This document shows, one piece after another, positions 1 to 5,082 of a stretch of DNA of 6,525 nt. A program made the translations under genes and the position numbers. Source of the DNA: an uncultured Chloroflexota bacterium (GTDB taxonomy: Bacteria > Chloroflexota > Limnocylindria > Limnocylindrales > CSP1-4); contig CAIXZV010000429.1 in the NCBI GenBank assembly GCA_903924005.1, positions 1-6,525 on the forward strand. Direction: 5' to 3'. Every line of letters begins with the position of its first letter. Positions within the stretch are counted from its first letter, which is position 1. Under the pieces are notes generated by a model that ran no database searches, had not been told where the DNA came from, and worked only from the letters and a program-made list of their open reading frames with translations.

Positions 1-1120
1 CGGTGACCAAGCCGTGTTCGTCGATCGTGATGAACGCCTCGAGGGCGCCCTCCACCACGGACCGCAGCACGGCTGCGCCTGCCAGCGCCTCCTCCTCGGC
101 CATTGCGCGGCCGATGTACTCGCCCAGCTGCACCACAAGCGTGTCAAGCGCGCGCAGCATCGGGGCATCCTCGGGTCGCGCAACGCTGTCGTAGACCTCG
201 AGGACGCCGACCACACGAGCTCCTGCGCGGATCGGGAAGAACACCCCAGTGCGGAGTCCAGCCGCCGCAGCCGAAACCCGGCGGACATAGCCGGGCACTT
301 CGGCAACGTCTTCGACCCAGCGCGACCGTCCCTGAGCAAGCACGTCGCCGGCGATGCCCTTGCCCTGCCCAAGGCTGATTTGGCGCGTCGCCGTCGCAAA
401 CTCGGCCATTGCCGCAGCGTCCGCCGCCCACGTGCCCGCGGCCTCCAGCCTTCCGGTCGCTCCGGTCGCGGACAGGAACGCAACAAAGCTCCACCCGCCG
501 TGGGCGCCGATTGTCGCAAGGACTCCCGGCAGGGCTTCGGCGATCGATGCGGCCCCGAGGAGGATCTGCGTGACCTCGGCGATCGACTCCTGATCCCGCA
601 CCGTCCTGCGGAGCTCCAGTTGCGCCATCACCTGGCGTGCCAGCGCCCTCAGCGCCTCACGCTGGTCGGACGTAAGCGTGCGGGGCGTCCTGTCAATCAC
701 GCACAGCGTGCCCAGTGCTGCACCCGACGCCGTGACGAGCGGCGCCCCGGCGTAGAACCTGATGGACGGATCGCCGGTGACCAGGGGGTTATGGGCAAAG
801 CGCGCATCGGCCAAGGCATCGGGGACCTCGAGGATCTCCGTTGGCTCAAGGATGGCGTGGGCGCAGAACGCCATCTCCCGTGGCGTCTCGGGCACCGCAA
901 GACCCACCCGCGCCTTGAACCACTGGCGATCCTCATCGACAAGGCTGAGCAGGGCAATCGGGGTGCCGCAGATGCGTGAGGCGAGGTATGTCACATCCTC
1001 GTACGCCTGCTCCGGCAGCGTGTCGAGGATGCTGAAGGCGTCGAGTTCCCGGAGCCTCGCTGCCTCGTTTGGCGGCGGCGGCGCACCGCCCCGCGTGGGT
1101 GCGCTCGGATTGACGGTCAC
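1..1120 (-). CDS. GAF-GAF-PAS sensor protein, C-terminus beyond the left edge
   Basis: Partial signalling protein; 373 residues are visible from a GTG start and the frame is open to the window edge. Residues 1-18 are a Pro/Gly-rich tail. Residues 20-170 form a first GAF domain of the type seen at the front of many sensor kinases and cyclic-di-GMP enzymes (ILDTLPEQAYED, VDEDRQWFKA, MAFCAHAI, FYAGAPL, LGTLCVID). Residues 185-335 form a second GAF domain (QGKGIAGDVLAQG, VEDVAEVPGY, TGVFFPI, VVGVLEVY). Helical linkers follow each one (158-180, 336-355). A PAS domain begins near residue 352 (VVEGALEAFITIDEHGLVT) and is cut off. The output domain is not visible: a histidine kinase would suit the adjacent response regulator, but GGDEF/EAL is equally common after this architecture. 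No signal peptide or membrane segment is seen, so sensing is probably cytosolic. The start overlaps the regulator stop by four bases (GTGA), with no strong Shine-Dalgarno, suggesting translational coupling. Confidence 0.88.
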   Translation of the reverse strand, partial: MTVNPSAPTRGGAPPPPNEAARLRELDAFSILDTLPEQAYEDVTYLASRICGTPIALLSLVDEDRQWFKARVGLAVPETPREMAFCAHAILEPTEILEVPDALADARFAHNPLVTGDPSIRFYAGAPLVTASGAALGTLCVIDRTPRTLTSDQREALRALARQVMAQLELRRTVRDQESIAEVTQILLGAASIAEALPGVLATIGAHGGWSFVAFLSATGATGRLEAAGTWAADAAAMAEFATATRQISLGQGKGIAGDVLAQGRSRWVEDVAEVPGYVRRVSAAAAGLRTGVFFPIRAGARVVGVLEVYDSVARPEDAPMLRALDTLVVQLGEYIGRAMAEEEALAGAAVLRSVVEGALEAFITIDEHGLVT

Positions 1121-1857
1121 GGCAAGAAGCGGTAGCCAACCCCGCGGACGGTCTCGATCCAGCGGGGACTGTCTGGATCGGTCTCGATCTTGAGACGAAG
1201 CCTGCGGATGTGCTCGGTGACCGTTGCCGGGTCCTGCCACTCGGCGGACGACTCCCAGGCGCCGCGCAGCAGCTGCTCACGGCTCCACACCCGCCGGGGC
1301 GCAGACGAGAGGACGGCCAGCAGGTCAAACTCCCGGCGCGTTAGGTCCACCGTCCGTCCGCCAACCCGCACCTCGCGGCTGAGCACGTCAATCTCGAGGT
1401 CGCCGAACACGGTTATCTGGTCGCTGACGGCCGCTGTCGAGCCGACCGCGGCTCCCGGGTCTGTCGGCGGGTTGTTCCCGGCCGTTCGGCGCAAGACCGC
1501 CCGGATGCGCGCAACCAGCTCCCGGCGGGAGAAGGGCTTCGAGATGTAGTCGTCCGCGCCAAGCTCCAGCCCCAGCACACGGTCGAATTCGTCGTCGCGC
1601 GACGTCAGGAGGATTACCGGGATGGCTGTGGTGCGGCGGACCTCGCGCAGCACGGACAAGCCGTCCATCCCCGGCAGACCGATATCGAGCAGGACGAGCG
1701 CGGGCTGGAGCAGTGGGATCTGCGCGAGCGCTTGGGCACCATCGGTCTCCACGTGGGCTGCAAAGCCCTCGTGCTCCAATGCGGCACGCACGGTGAAGGA
1801 AATCGTCTCCTGATCCTCCACGACGAGGACCAGCGCCCCGGTTTGGGCCTCGCCCAT
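1117..1857 (-). CDS. OmpR/PhoB-family response regulator
   Basis: A 246-residue DNA-binding response regulator, normal length for the family. Receiver domain, residues 8-124: acidic pair E14-D15, phosphoacceptor D58 in LVLLDIGLPGMDG, switch residues T85 (LLTS) and Y104, and K107 in ISKPF. A short linker rich in Pro, Gly and Ala (126-145) leads to a C-terminal winged helix, residues 147-246, with the family motifs LTRREFDLL, WSREQLL, VTEHIRRLRLKIE and VRGVGYRF. The protein should be phosphorylated by a sensor kinase and then bind promoter DNA as a dimer. The start is chosen because GGGAGG lies six bases upstream; a longer in-frame extension to 2082 would run through the AMMECR1 gene end and has no domain support. 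It overlaps the downstream sensor gene by GTGA, so the two are very likely cotranscribed partners. The targets are unknown; the neighbouring AmmeMemoRadiSam genes are candidates only by position. Confidence 0.95.
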   Translation of the reverse strand: MGEAQTGALVLVVEDQETISFTVRAALEHEGFAAHVETDGAQALAQIPLLQPALVLLDIGLPGMDGLSVLREVRRTTAIPVILLTSRDDEFDRVLGLELGADDYISKPFSRRELVARIRAVLRRTAGNNPPTDPGAAVGSTAAVSDQITVFGDLEIDVLSREVRVGGRTVDLTRREFDLLAVLSSAPRRVWSREQLLRGAWESSAEWQDPATVTEHIRRLRLKIETDPDSPRWIETVRGVGYRFLP

Positions 1858-1863
1858 GACCTG

Positions 1864-1869
1864 CCTCCC
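1864..1869 (-). promoter_or_regulatory. Shine-Dalgarno of the response regulator
   Basis: Reads GGGAGG on the minus strand, six bases before the ATG at 1857. It decides the start of the regulator against upstream in-frame candidates. Confidence 0.75.
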
Positions 1870-1906
1870 TGCACGTGTCCGCCGGCTTGCGCGGACCGCC
1901 CGGACC

Positions 1907-1912
1907 ATCATA
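1907..1912 (-). promoter_or_regulatory. possible -10 box upstream of the response regulator
   Basis: Reads TATGAT on the minus strand, one mismatch from TATAAT, in otherwise very GC-rich sequence. It would place a transcript start near 1900 and a leader of about 43 bases. No convincing TTGACA-like -35 element lies 16-19 bases upstream, so this is a weak prediction. If real, the regulator and sensor can be transcribed independently of AMMECR1. Confidence 0.35.
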
Positions 1913-1922
1913 GGGCGCTGCC

Positions 1923-1937
1923 CGCCCGAACCGGGCG
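1923..1937 (-). repeat. short perfect inverted repeat ahead of the -10-like box
   Basis: CGCCCG, a three-base spacer, then CGGGCG. It lies just upstream of the TATGAT box, between it and the AMMECR1 gene end. It could be an operator, part of AMMECR1 termination, or chance in GC-rich DNA. Confidence 0.3.
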
Positions 1938-1983
1938 ACTCGACCCGCCGGACGTCAGCGCACTGCGCCCTGCACGCAACCTG

Positions 1984-2001
1984 GCGCGCGAGGGAGCGCG
2001 C
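1984..2001 (-). terminator. GC hairpin at the AMMECR1 stop codon, possible terminator
   Basis: Two GCGCGC arms separated by six bases fold into a six-base-pair stem. The stem begins on the last base of the AMMECR1 TAG stop. No T-run follows, which is common for terminators or 3'-end stabilisers in high-GC organisms. It may reduce readthrough from AMMECR1 into the response regulator. Confidence 0.4.
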
Positions 2002-2639
2002 TAGACCAGCACCGGACCGCCAAAGCGGAGTGTCCGGAACGCCCAGACCTCCGACGGGCCCTCGCGCCAGGCGCCCTTCCACAGACCGGCTTTGCGGCAG
2101 CAGATCTCGAGCATCTCCTCGCGCCCGCGCTGGACCTCGTTGGCCACCTCGGGAAGCAGCAGTCCACGCCGCGTGCCGCGCCGGACAATCACCCCGTCCA
2201 CGCCAAGACGCCAGGCCAGCGGATCGGCCAACTGAACCGAGTGCCCCAGGATCGACACGTCGATGTGCAGGTTGGCAAGGTCTCGCTCGCGCACGCGGCT
2301 GAAGCGCGGATCCTCACGCGCCGCCCAGCCTGCGGCATCCACAACAGATGCCCACACGGCGTTGTCGGGGTCAAGGTTGCCCATACAGCCGCGCAACTCA
2401 CCGTGCTCGGTCAGCGTGACGAAGGCGGCTCCGGGCACATCTGGCCGTGGGCCTGCGGCAATGGACGAGCGCAGGTCTGCCTCTGGCCGCACCCCGGCGG
2501 CAACCACCACGGCAAGCCTCGCAAGTTCAAGGAGGCGGGCCTGATGCGCCGGGCTCACGTCAACCGGCGGCGGCTGACGCTCGGGTCCCTCGGGTCCGCC
2601 TGACCCGTCCGGCGCGCCGGGCCCGTTTGGCGTGGACAT
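2001..2639 (-). CDS. AmmeMemoRadiSam system protein A (AMMECR1 family)
   Basis: A 212-residue AMMECR1-domain protein. The domain covers about residues 30-208: FVTLTEHGELRGCMGNL (73-89, containing the family's RGCxG hallmark), the AAREDPRF segment (106-113), HIDVSIL (125-131), GVDGVIVRRGTRRGLLLPEVA (146-166) and CCRKAGL (180-186). AMMECR1 proteins occur in all domains of life and their reaction is unknown; in prokaryotes they are often encoded with a radical SAM enzyme and a MEMO protein, as here. The protein should be cytosolic. Residues 5-27 form a Gly/Pro-rich, probably disordered tail in front of the domain. The start is supported by GGAG seven bases upstream; a longer frame reaching 3035 would run antisense through the radical SAM gene. 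It is divergent from its partner genes rather than in operon with them. A hairpin overlaps its stop, and 143 bases separate it from the response regulator on the same strand. Confidence 0.95.
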   Translation of the reverse strand: MSTPNGPGAPDGSGGPEGPERQPPPVDVSPAHQARLLELARLAVVVAAGVRPEADLRSSIAAGPRPDVPGAAFVTLTEHGELRGCMGNLDPDNAVWASVVDAAGWAAREDPRFSRVRERDLANLHIDVSILGHSVQLADPLAWRLGVDGVIVRRGTRRGLLLPEVANEVQRGREEMLEICCRKAGLWKGAWREGPSEVWAFRTLRFGGPVLV

Positions 2640-2716
2640 GTGGCGTCTCCGTGGCCCCCGAAAGATGGCGATGGCGTCATGATCCTGCCCACCGATACGC
2701 TGCGGCAAGGGACGCG

Positions 2717-2733
2717 GGACCCGTTTTCGGTCC
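2717..2733 (+). repeat. small hairpin in the leader of the radical SAM gene
   Basis: GGACCCG, a TTTT loop, then CGGTCC: a six-base-pair stem with one bulged C. It lies 17 bases before the Shine-Dalgarno of the radical SAM gene. It could be an operator or a leader RNA structure; this is prediction by eye only. Confidence 0.35.
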
Positions 2734-2749
2734 GCGCGGCCCTCCCGGC

Positions 2750-2754
2750 GGAGG
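2750..2754 (+). promoter_or_regulatory. Shine-Dalgarno deciding the radical SAM start
   Basis: GGAGG lies five bases before the GTG at 2760. The alternatives are weaker: the ATG at 2784 has GGAG fifteen bases away, and the ATG at 2679 and GTG at 2640 have no clear ribosome-binding site. Confidence 0.55.
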
Positions 2755-2759
2755 CGCGT

Positions 2760-3860
2760 GTGTCGGAGACTCACCAAACCACGATGCAGTTCTCCAACCG
2801 CGCCCCAGCCCCGGCGAAGCCGCCCACCACGCCGGGCGTCCGCGCACGTCTCGCCGTGGCCCAGCCGGACGGCAGCGTCCGCTGCAACGTCTGCGCTCAT
2901 CGGTGCCTTGTCCGGAACGGCCGTACGGGGATCTGCGGCGTCCGTGTGAATACCGCAGGTGAACTCTGGAGCCTGGCCTACGGGGCGGTGGCCGCAGCCG
3001 CGCTGGACCCCATCGAGAAGAAGCCCCTGTTTCACGTGGATCCGGGCAGCACTGCCTACTCCATCTCAACCCTGGGCTGCCCGTTCCACTGCGTCTTCTG
3101 CCAAAACTGGGAGATTGCCCAAGGGCCGCGGCTTGGGCTGGACATCCCGCTGCGGCCGATGTCGCCTGCCGAGGTGGTCGCAGAGGCTCGCCGCTCTGGC
3201 GCCCGCTCCATCGCCTGCACGTACGTGGAGCCCACGGTCTTCCTGGAATACGCGCTGGACATCGGCGAGCTGGCGCGGGCGGCGGGGCTGCGCACCCTGT
3301 TCATCACGGACGGCTACGCCACACCAGAGGCCGTGGGTCTGCTGGGCAGCGTGCTGGACGCGGCCAATGTGGACCTGAAGAGCTTTGACGACGCGTTCTA
3401 CCGCAGGCTTTGCGGGGCGCGGCTGGCGCCGGTGCTTGAGGCCATTGAGGCGTACCGGCGTGCCGGCGTCTGGCTGGAGATCACCACGTTGATCATCCCG
3501 GGCGCCAACGACGATGAGGTTCAGCTGCGCGATCTTGCCGGCTGGATTGTGGAGCGGCTTGGCCCCGGGACGCCCTGGCACATCAGCCGCTTCCACCCGG
3601 ACTACCGGATGCGCGACGTTGTGGCCACGCCCACGGCCACCTTGCTGCGGGCGGCCGAGATTGGCCGCGAGGCAGGGCTGCACCACGTGTACGTGGGAAA
3701 CGCGCCCGCGCTGGGTCTTGAGAACACACACTGCCCGGGCTGCTCGCGTCTGCTGGTTGAGCGCCACGGGTACCAGGTGCGGTCGCACCTGACGGTGGCG
3801 GGAGCCTGTCCGGGCTGCGGTCGGCCCCTTGAGGGTCTGTTCTCGGAGGTGCGCGTGTGA
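2760..3860 (+). CDS. AmmeMemoRadiSam system radical SAM enzyme
   Basis: A 366-residue radical SAM protein related to pyruvate formate-lyase activating enzymes. The core CxxxCxxC motif (GCPFHCVFCQN, Cys107/111/114) should bind the [4Fe-4S] cluster that cleaves S-adenosylmethionine. Family features include DPIEKKPLFH (about 83-92), ACTYVEPTVFLEY (152-164), the VDLKSFDD segment (204-211), TLIIPGANDDE (243-253) and WHISRFHPDYRM (273-284). An N-terminal Cys group precedes the core (RCNVCAHRC plus GICGVR, Cys42/45/49/59), and a C-terminal CPGC/CPGCG pair (Cys325/328/350/353) could bind zinc or another cluster. The substrate is unknown; this family travels with AMMECR1 and MEMO proteins. The GTG at 2760 is preferred for its Shine-Dalgarno; ATG 2784 would give 358 residues, and the conserved part begins only around residue 27. 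The stop overlaps the MEMO start by GTGA, so the two are an operon. Confidence 0.95.
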   Translation: MSETHQTTMQFSNRAPAPAKPPTTPGVRARLAVAQPDGSVRCNVCAHRCLVRNGRTGICGVRVNTAGELWSLAYGAVAAAALDPIEKKPLFHVDPGSTAYSISTLGCPFHCVFCQNWEIAQGPRLGLDIPLRPMSPAEVVAEARRSGARSIACTYVEPTVFLEYALDIGELARAAGLRTLFITDGYATPEAVGLLGSVLDAANVDLKSFDDAFYRRLCGARLAPVLEAIEAYRRAGVWLEITTLIIPGANDDEVQLRDLAGWIVERLGPGTPWHISRFHPDYRMRDVVATPTATLLRAAEIGREAGLHHVYVGNAPALGLENTHCPGCSRLLVERHGYQVRSHLTVAGACPGCGRPLEGLFSEVRV

Positions 3861-4828
3861 CGTCCTTGCCGATCCGCCAGCAGGCCGTGGCGGGCTCGTT
3901 CTACCCGTCGTCGCCCGCGCGGTGCGGCGAGCTTGTGGCAGCGCTGCTTGACGCCGCGTCCCAGTTGCCCCTGCCGTCACGGGATGTGCCCGCAGGGTTG
4001 CCGGCCGGGATCCTAGTGCCGCACGCGGGCCTTGTGTATTCCGGGGTGACCGCGGCTGCCGCGTGGCGGACGCTTGGGGTGGCCGACACGGCCGACACGG
4101 CCGACGACGCGGACGATGCGGACGATGTGGACAATGCCGACACGGCCGAGGGATTCGACGGGCCCTTGACCGTGGTCATCCTCGGCACCAACCACGTCAG
4201 CCGTCGCCTTCGCGGGATCGCGGTCTGTGACACGGGCGCATGGGCAATCCCTGGCGCCGAGGTTGTCGTGAACCGGGCGCTGGCATCTGAGATTGCTGCG
4301 CTTGGTGGGGCGTTCCGCGTGGATCCTGCGGCGCACGAGGGCGAGCACTCCATCGAGGTGCAGCTGCCGCTGCTGGCAGCCGTTGCGCCGGGAGCGCTGA
4401 TCGTGCCGCTCGCCGTGGCTGCCGGCACCGGCGACGAGGCGATTGAGGCTGGGGATGCGCTGGGCCGGCTGCTGGCCGATCGCCGGGACGCGGGTGAACG
4501 GATTGTGCTGGCGGTCAGCTCCGATATGGCGCACTACCCGGCGGCCGCGGACTGCGAGCGCGCAACGGAGCGTCTGCTGCCGCTCATTCTGGCCACGCAT
4601 GCCGCCGGTCTGGCTGCGGCCGAGACGGCGCTCATCGCCTCGGGTGTCGAGGGGCTCTCCTGCGGCATGTGCGGTATCGAGCCAGCGGTCATGGGTATGG
4701 CGGCATTGCGGGCGATGGACGCCACGCGGGCGTTGGTGCTTGCGGCATCCACATCGGCCGATGCCGGCGGACCGCCCAACAGGACGGTGGGGTACCTCGC
4801 CGTGCGGTTTGACCAGCCGGCCTACTGA
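3857..4828 (+). CDS. AmmeMemoRadiSam system protein B (MEMO family)
   Basis: A 323-residue MEMO1-like protein, longer than the usual family member because of an insert. Family segments in order: REEV-type opening RQQAVAGSFYP (7-17), VPHAGLVYSG (54-63), VVILGTNHVSR (106-116), EGEHSIEVQLP (161-171), VLAVSSDMAHY (217-227), and CGMCGIEP (269-276). H56, H113 and C272 match the positions of the human MEMO1 metal ligands H49, H81 and C244; H164 and H226 are also kept. The fold resembles extradiol (LigB-like) dioxygenases, but no enzyme activity is firmly assigned to the family. Residues 77-97 are seven Asp-x-Ala-type triplets placed between the helix after the first His motif and the next beta strand, probably a surface loop. 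GGAGGT lies six bases before the GTG start, inside the end of the radical SAM gene, which it overlaps by GTGA. The protein should be cytosolic. Confidence 0.95.
   Translation: MTSLPIRQQAVAGSFYPSSPARCGELVAALLDAASQLPLPSRDVPAGLPAGILVPHAGLVYSGVTAAAAWRTLGVADTADTADDADDADDVDNADTAEGFDGPLTVVILGTNHVSRRLRGIAVCDTGAWAIPGAEVVVNRALASEIAALGGAFRVDPAAHEGEHSIEVQLPLLAAVAPGALIVPLAVAAGTGDEAIEAGDALGRLLADRRDAGERIVLAVSSDMAHYPAAADCERATERLLPLILATHAAGLAAAETALIASGVEGLSCGMCGIEPAVMGMAALRAMDATRALVLAASTSADAGGPPNRTVGYLAVRFDQPAY
4085..4147 (+). repeat. seven 9-bp tandem repeats inside MEMO
   Basis: Seven in-frame units beginning GAC (GACACGGCC, GACACGGCC, GACGACGCG, GACGATGCG, GACGATGTG, GACAATGCC, GACACGGCC). They encode DTA DTA DDA DDA DDV DNA DTA, a strongly acidic stretch. 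Units are not identical, so the array is partly degraded, but the first, second and last are exact copies. A 9-bp period keeps the frame when copy number changes. Confidence 0.9.
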
Positions 4829-4871
4829 CCCGGGCCCCGCCCGGCCGGCCTACTGACCCGGGCCCCGCCGG
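4816..4871 (+). repeat. 28-bp tandem duplication of the MEMO gene end
   Basis: Two adjacent 28-bp copies, 4816-4843 and 4844-4871, identical over the first 26 bases. Each contains GCCGGCCTACTGACCC, that is the last two MEMO codons and the TGA stop, so the gene terminus has been duplicated behind the functional stop. A GGGCCC palindrome lies in each copy. Confidence 0.9.
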
Positions 4872-4880
4872 ACCCACCCT

Positions 4881-4920
4881 CGCCAGCCTGGCCCACCCGC
4901 GCCCAGCCTGGCCCACCCGT
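4881..4920 (+). repeat. 20-bp tandem repeat between MEMO and the palindrome
   Basis: Two adjacent 20-bp units, 4881-4900 and 4901-4920, share CCAGCCTGGCCCACCCG (17 identical bases). The end of the second unit enters the outer arm of the palindromic element. Confidence 0.85.
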
Positions 4921-5064
4921 CCCACGGGTGAACGGTTCCGCGACGAGACGTTTCACCCCTCTGGCGCACGGCTCGTTGCACCGCGAGGCGATCCCGCGTG
5001 ACAAACCGTGCATGGCGCGGGTGGCTTGTTCCGGGGCGGAACCGTTCACCCGCGGGGCGGGTGG
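4913..5064. repeat. 152-bp imperfect palindromic element with 29-bp arms
   Basis: The arms 4913-4941 and 5036-5064 are inverted copies. The inner 17 bases are perfect (CGGGTGAACGGTTCCGC at 4925-4941). The outer 12 pairs contain one A:C mismatch and one T:G wobble. The symmetry continues inward about the same centre (4988/4989): CACCC at 4954-4958 pairs with GGGTG at 5019-5023, and GCACGG at 4966-4971 with CCGTGC at 5006-5011. The whole element therefore appears to descend from one long palindrome with a diverged middle. It lies between two convergent genes and carries no transposase. It could be a MITE-like or REP-like dispersed element, and as RNA would be a strong bidirectional terminator. 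No clear target-site duplication is seen. Confidence 0.8.
4914..4930 (+). terminator. possible MEMO terminator hairpin
   Basis: CACCCGT, a CCC loop, then ACGGGTG: a perfect seven-base-pair stem about 85 bases past the MEMO stop. It has no T-run. It uses the left arm of the large palindrome, so the two folds are alternatives; the longer one should win once the second arm is transcribed. Confidence 0.4.
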
Positions 5065-5082
5065 CGAACCGCATGCGTCGCC

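Larger units (their letters stand above)
2640..2759. promoter_or_regulatory. divergent upstream region of AMMECR1 and the radical SAM gene
   Basis: About 120 bases separate the AMMECR1 ATG from the preferred radical SAM start, so both transcription units must be driven from here, or their promoters overlap coding sequence. No confident -35/-10 pair is seen on either strand; the most AT-rich patches are around 2677-2698 (CATGAT, GATACG). The shared position allows co-regulation of the split system. The region is open in the plus frame, so a longer N-terminus for the radical SAM enzyme cannot be excluded. Confidence 0.45.

Noticed and set aside
14..979. 321-codon open frame on the plus strand
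   Set aside because: It is antisense to the GAF-GAF-PAS gene, whose minus frame shows clear domain motifs. The plus translation is Arg/Gly-rich without recognisable motifs, a typical high-GC shadow.
1892..1906. Two CGGACC copies nine bases apart in the regulator leader, considered as a response regulator binding site
   Set aside because: Six-base GC-rich repeats occur by chance at this composition; a related GGTCCGCG near 2729 is not enough to define an operator.
2640..2759. Longer radical SAM protein starting at GTG 2640 or ATG 2679
   Set aside because: No clear ribosome-binding site, and GTG 2640 would directly abut the AMMECR1 start codon, leaving no leader. The GTG at 2760 has GGAGG at good spacing. 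It cannot be fully excluded.
2640..3035. N-terminal extension of AMMECR1 upstream to 3035
   Set aside because: It would run antisense through the N-terminal cysteine region of the radical SAM gene; the ATG at 2639 has its own Shine-Dalgarno and precedes the domain directly.
3066..3980. 304-codon open frame on the minus strand
   Set aside because: It is antisense to the radical SAM core and the start of MEMO; its translation has no domain features.
4085..4147. Repeat tract in MEMO considered as a sign of a frameshifted pseudogene
   Set aside because: The 9-bp units keep the frame, and all conserved MEMO motifs on both sides are intact.
4816..5064. Repeat cluster considered as a CRISPR array
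   Set aside because: The direct repeats are adjacent without spacers, there are only two copies of each, and no cas gene is present.
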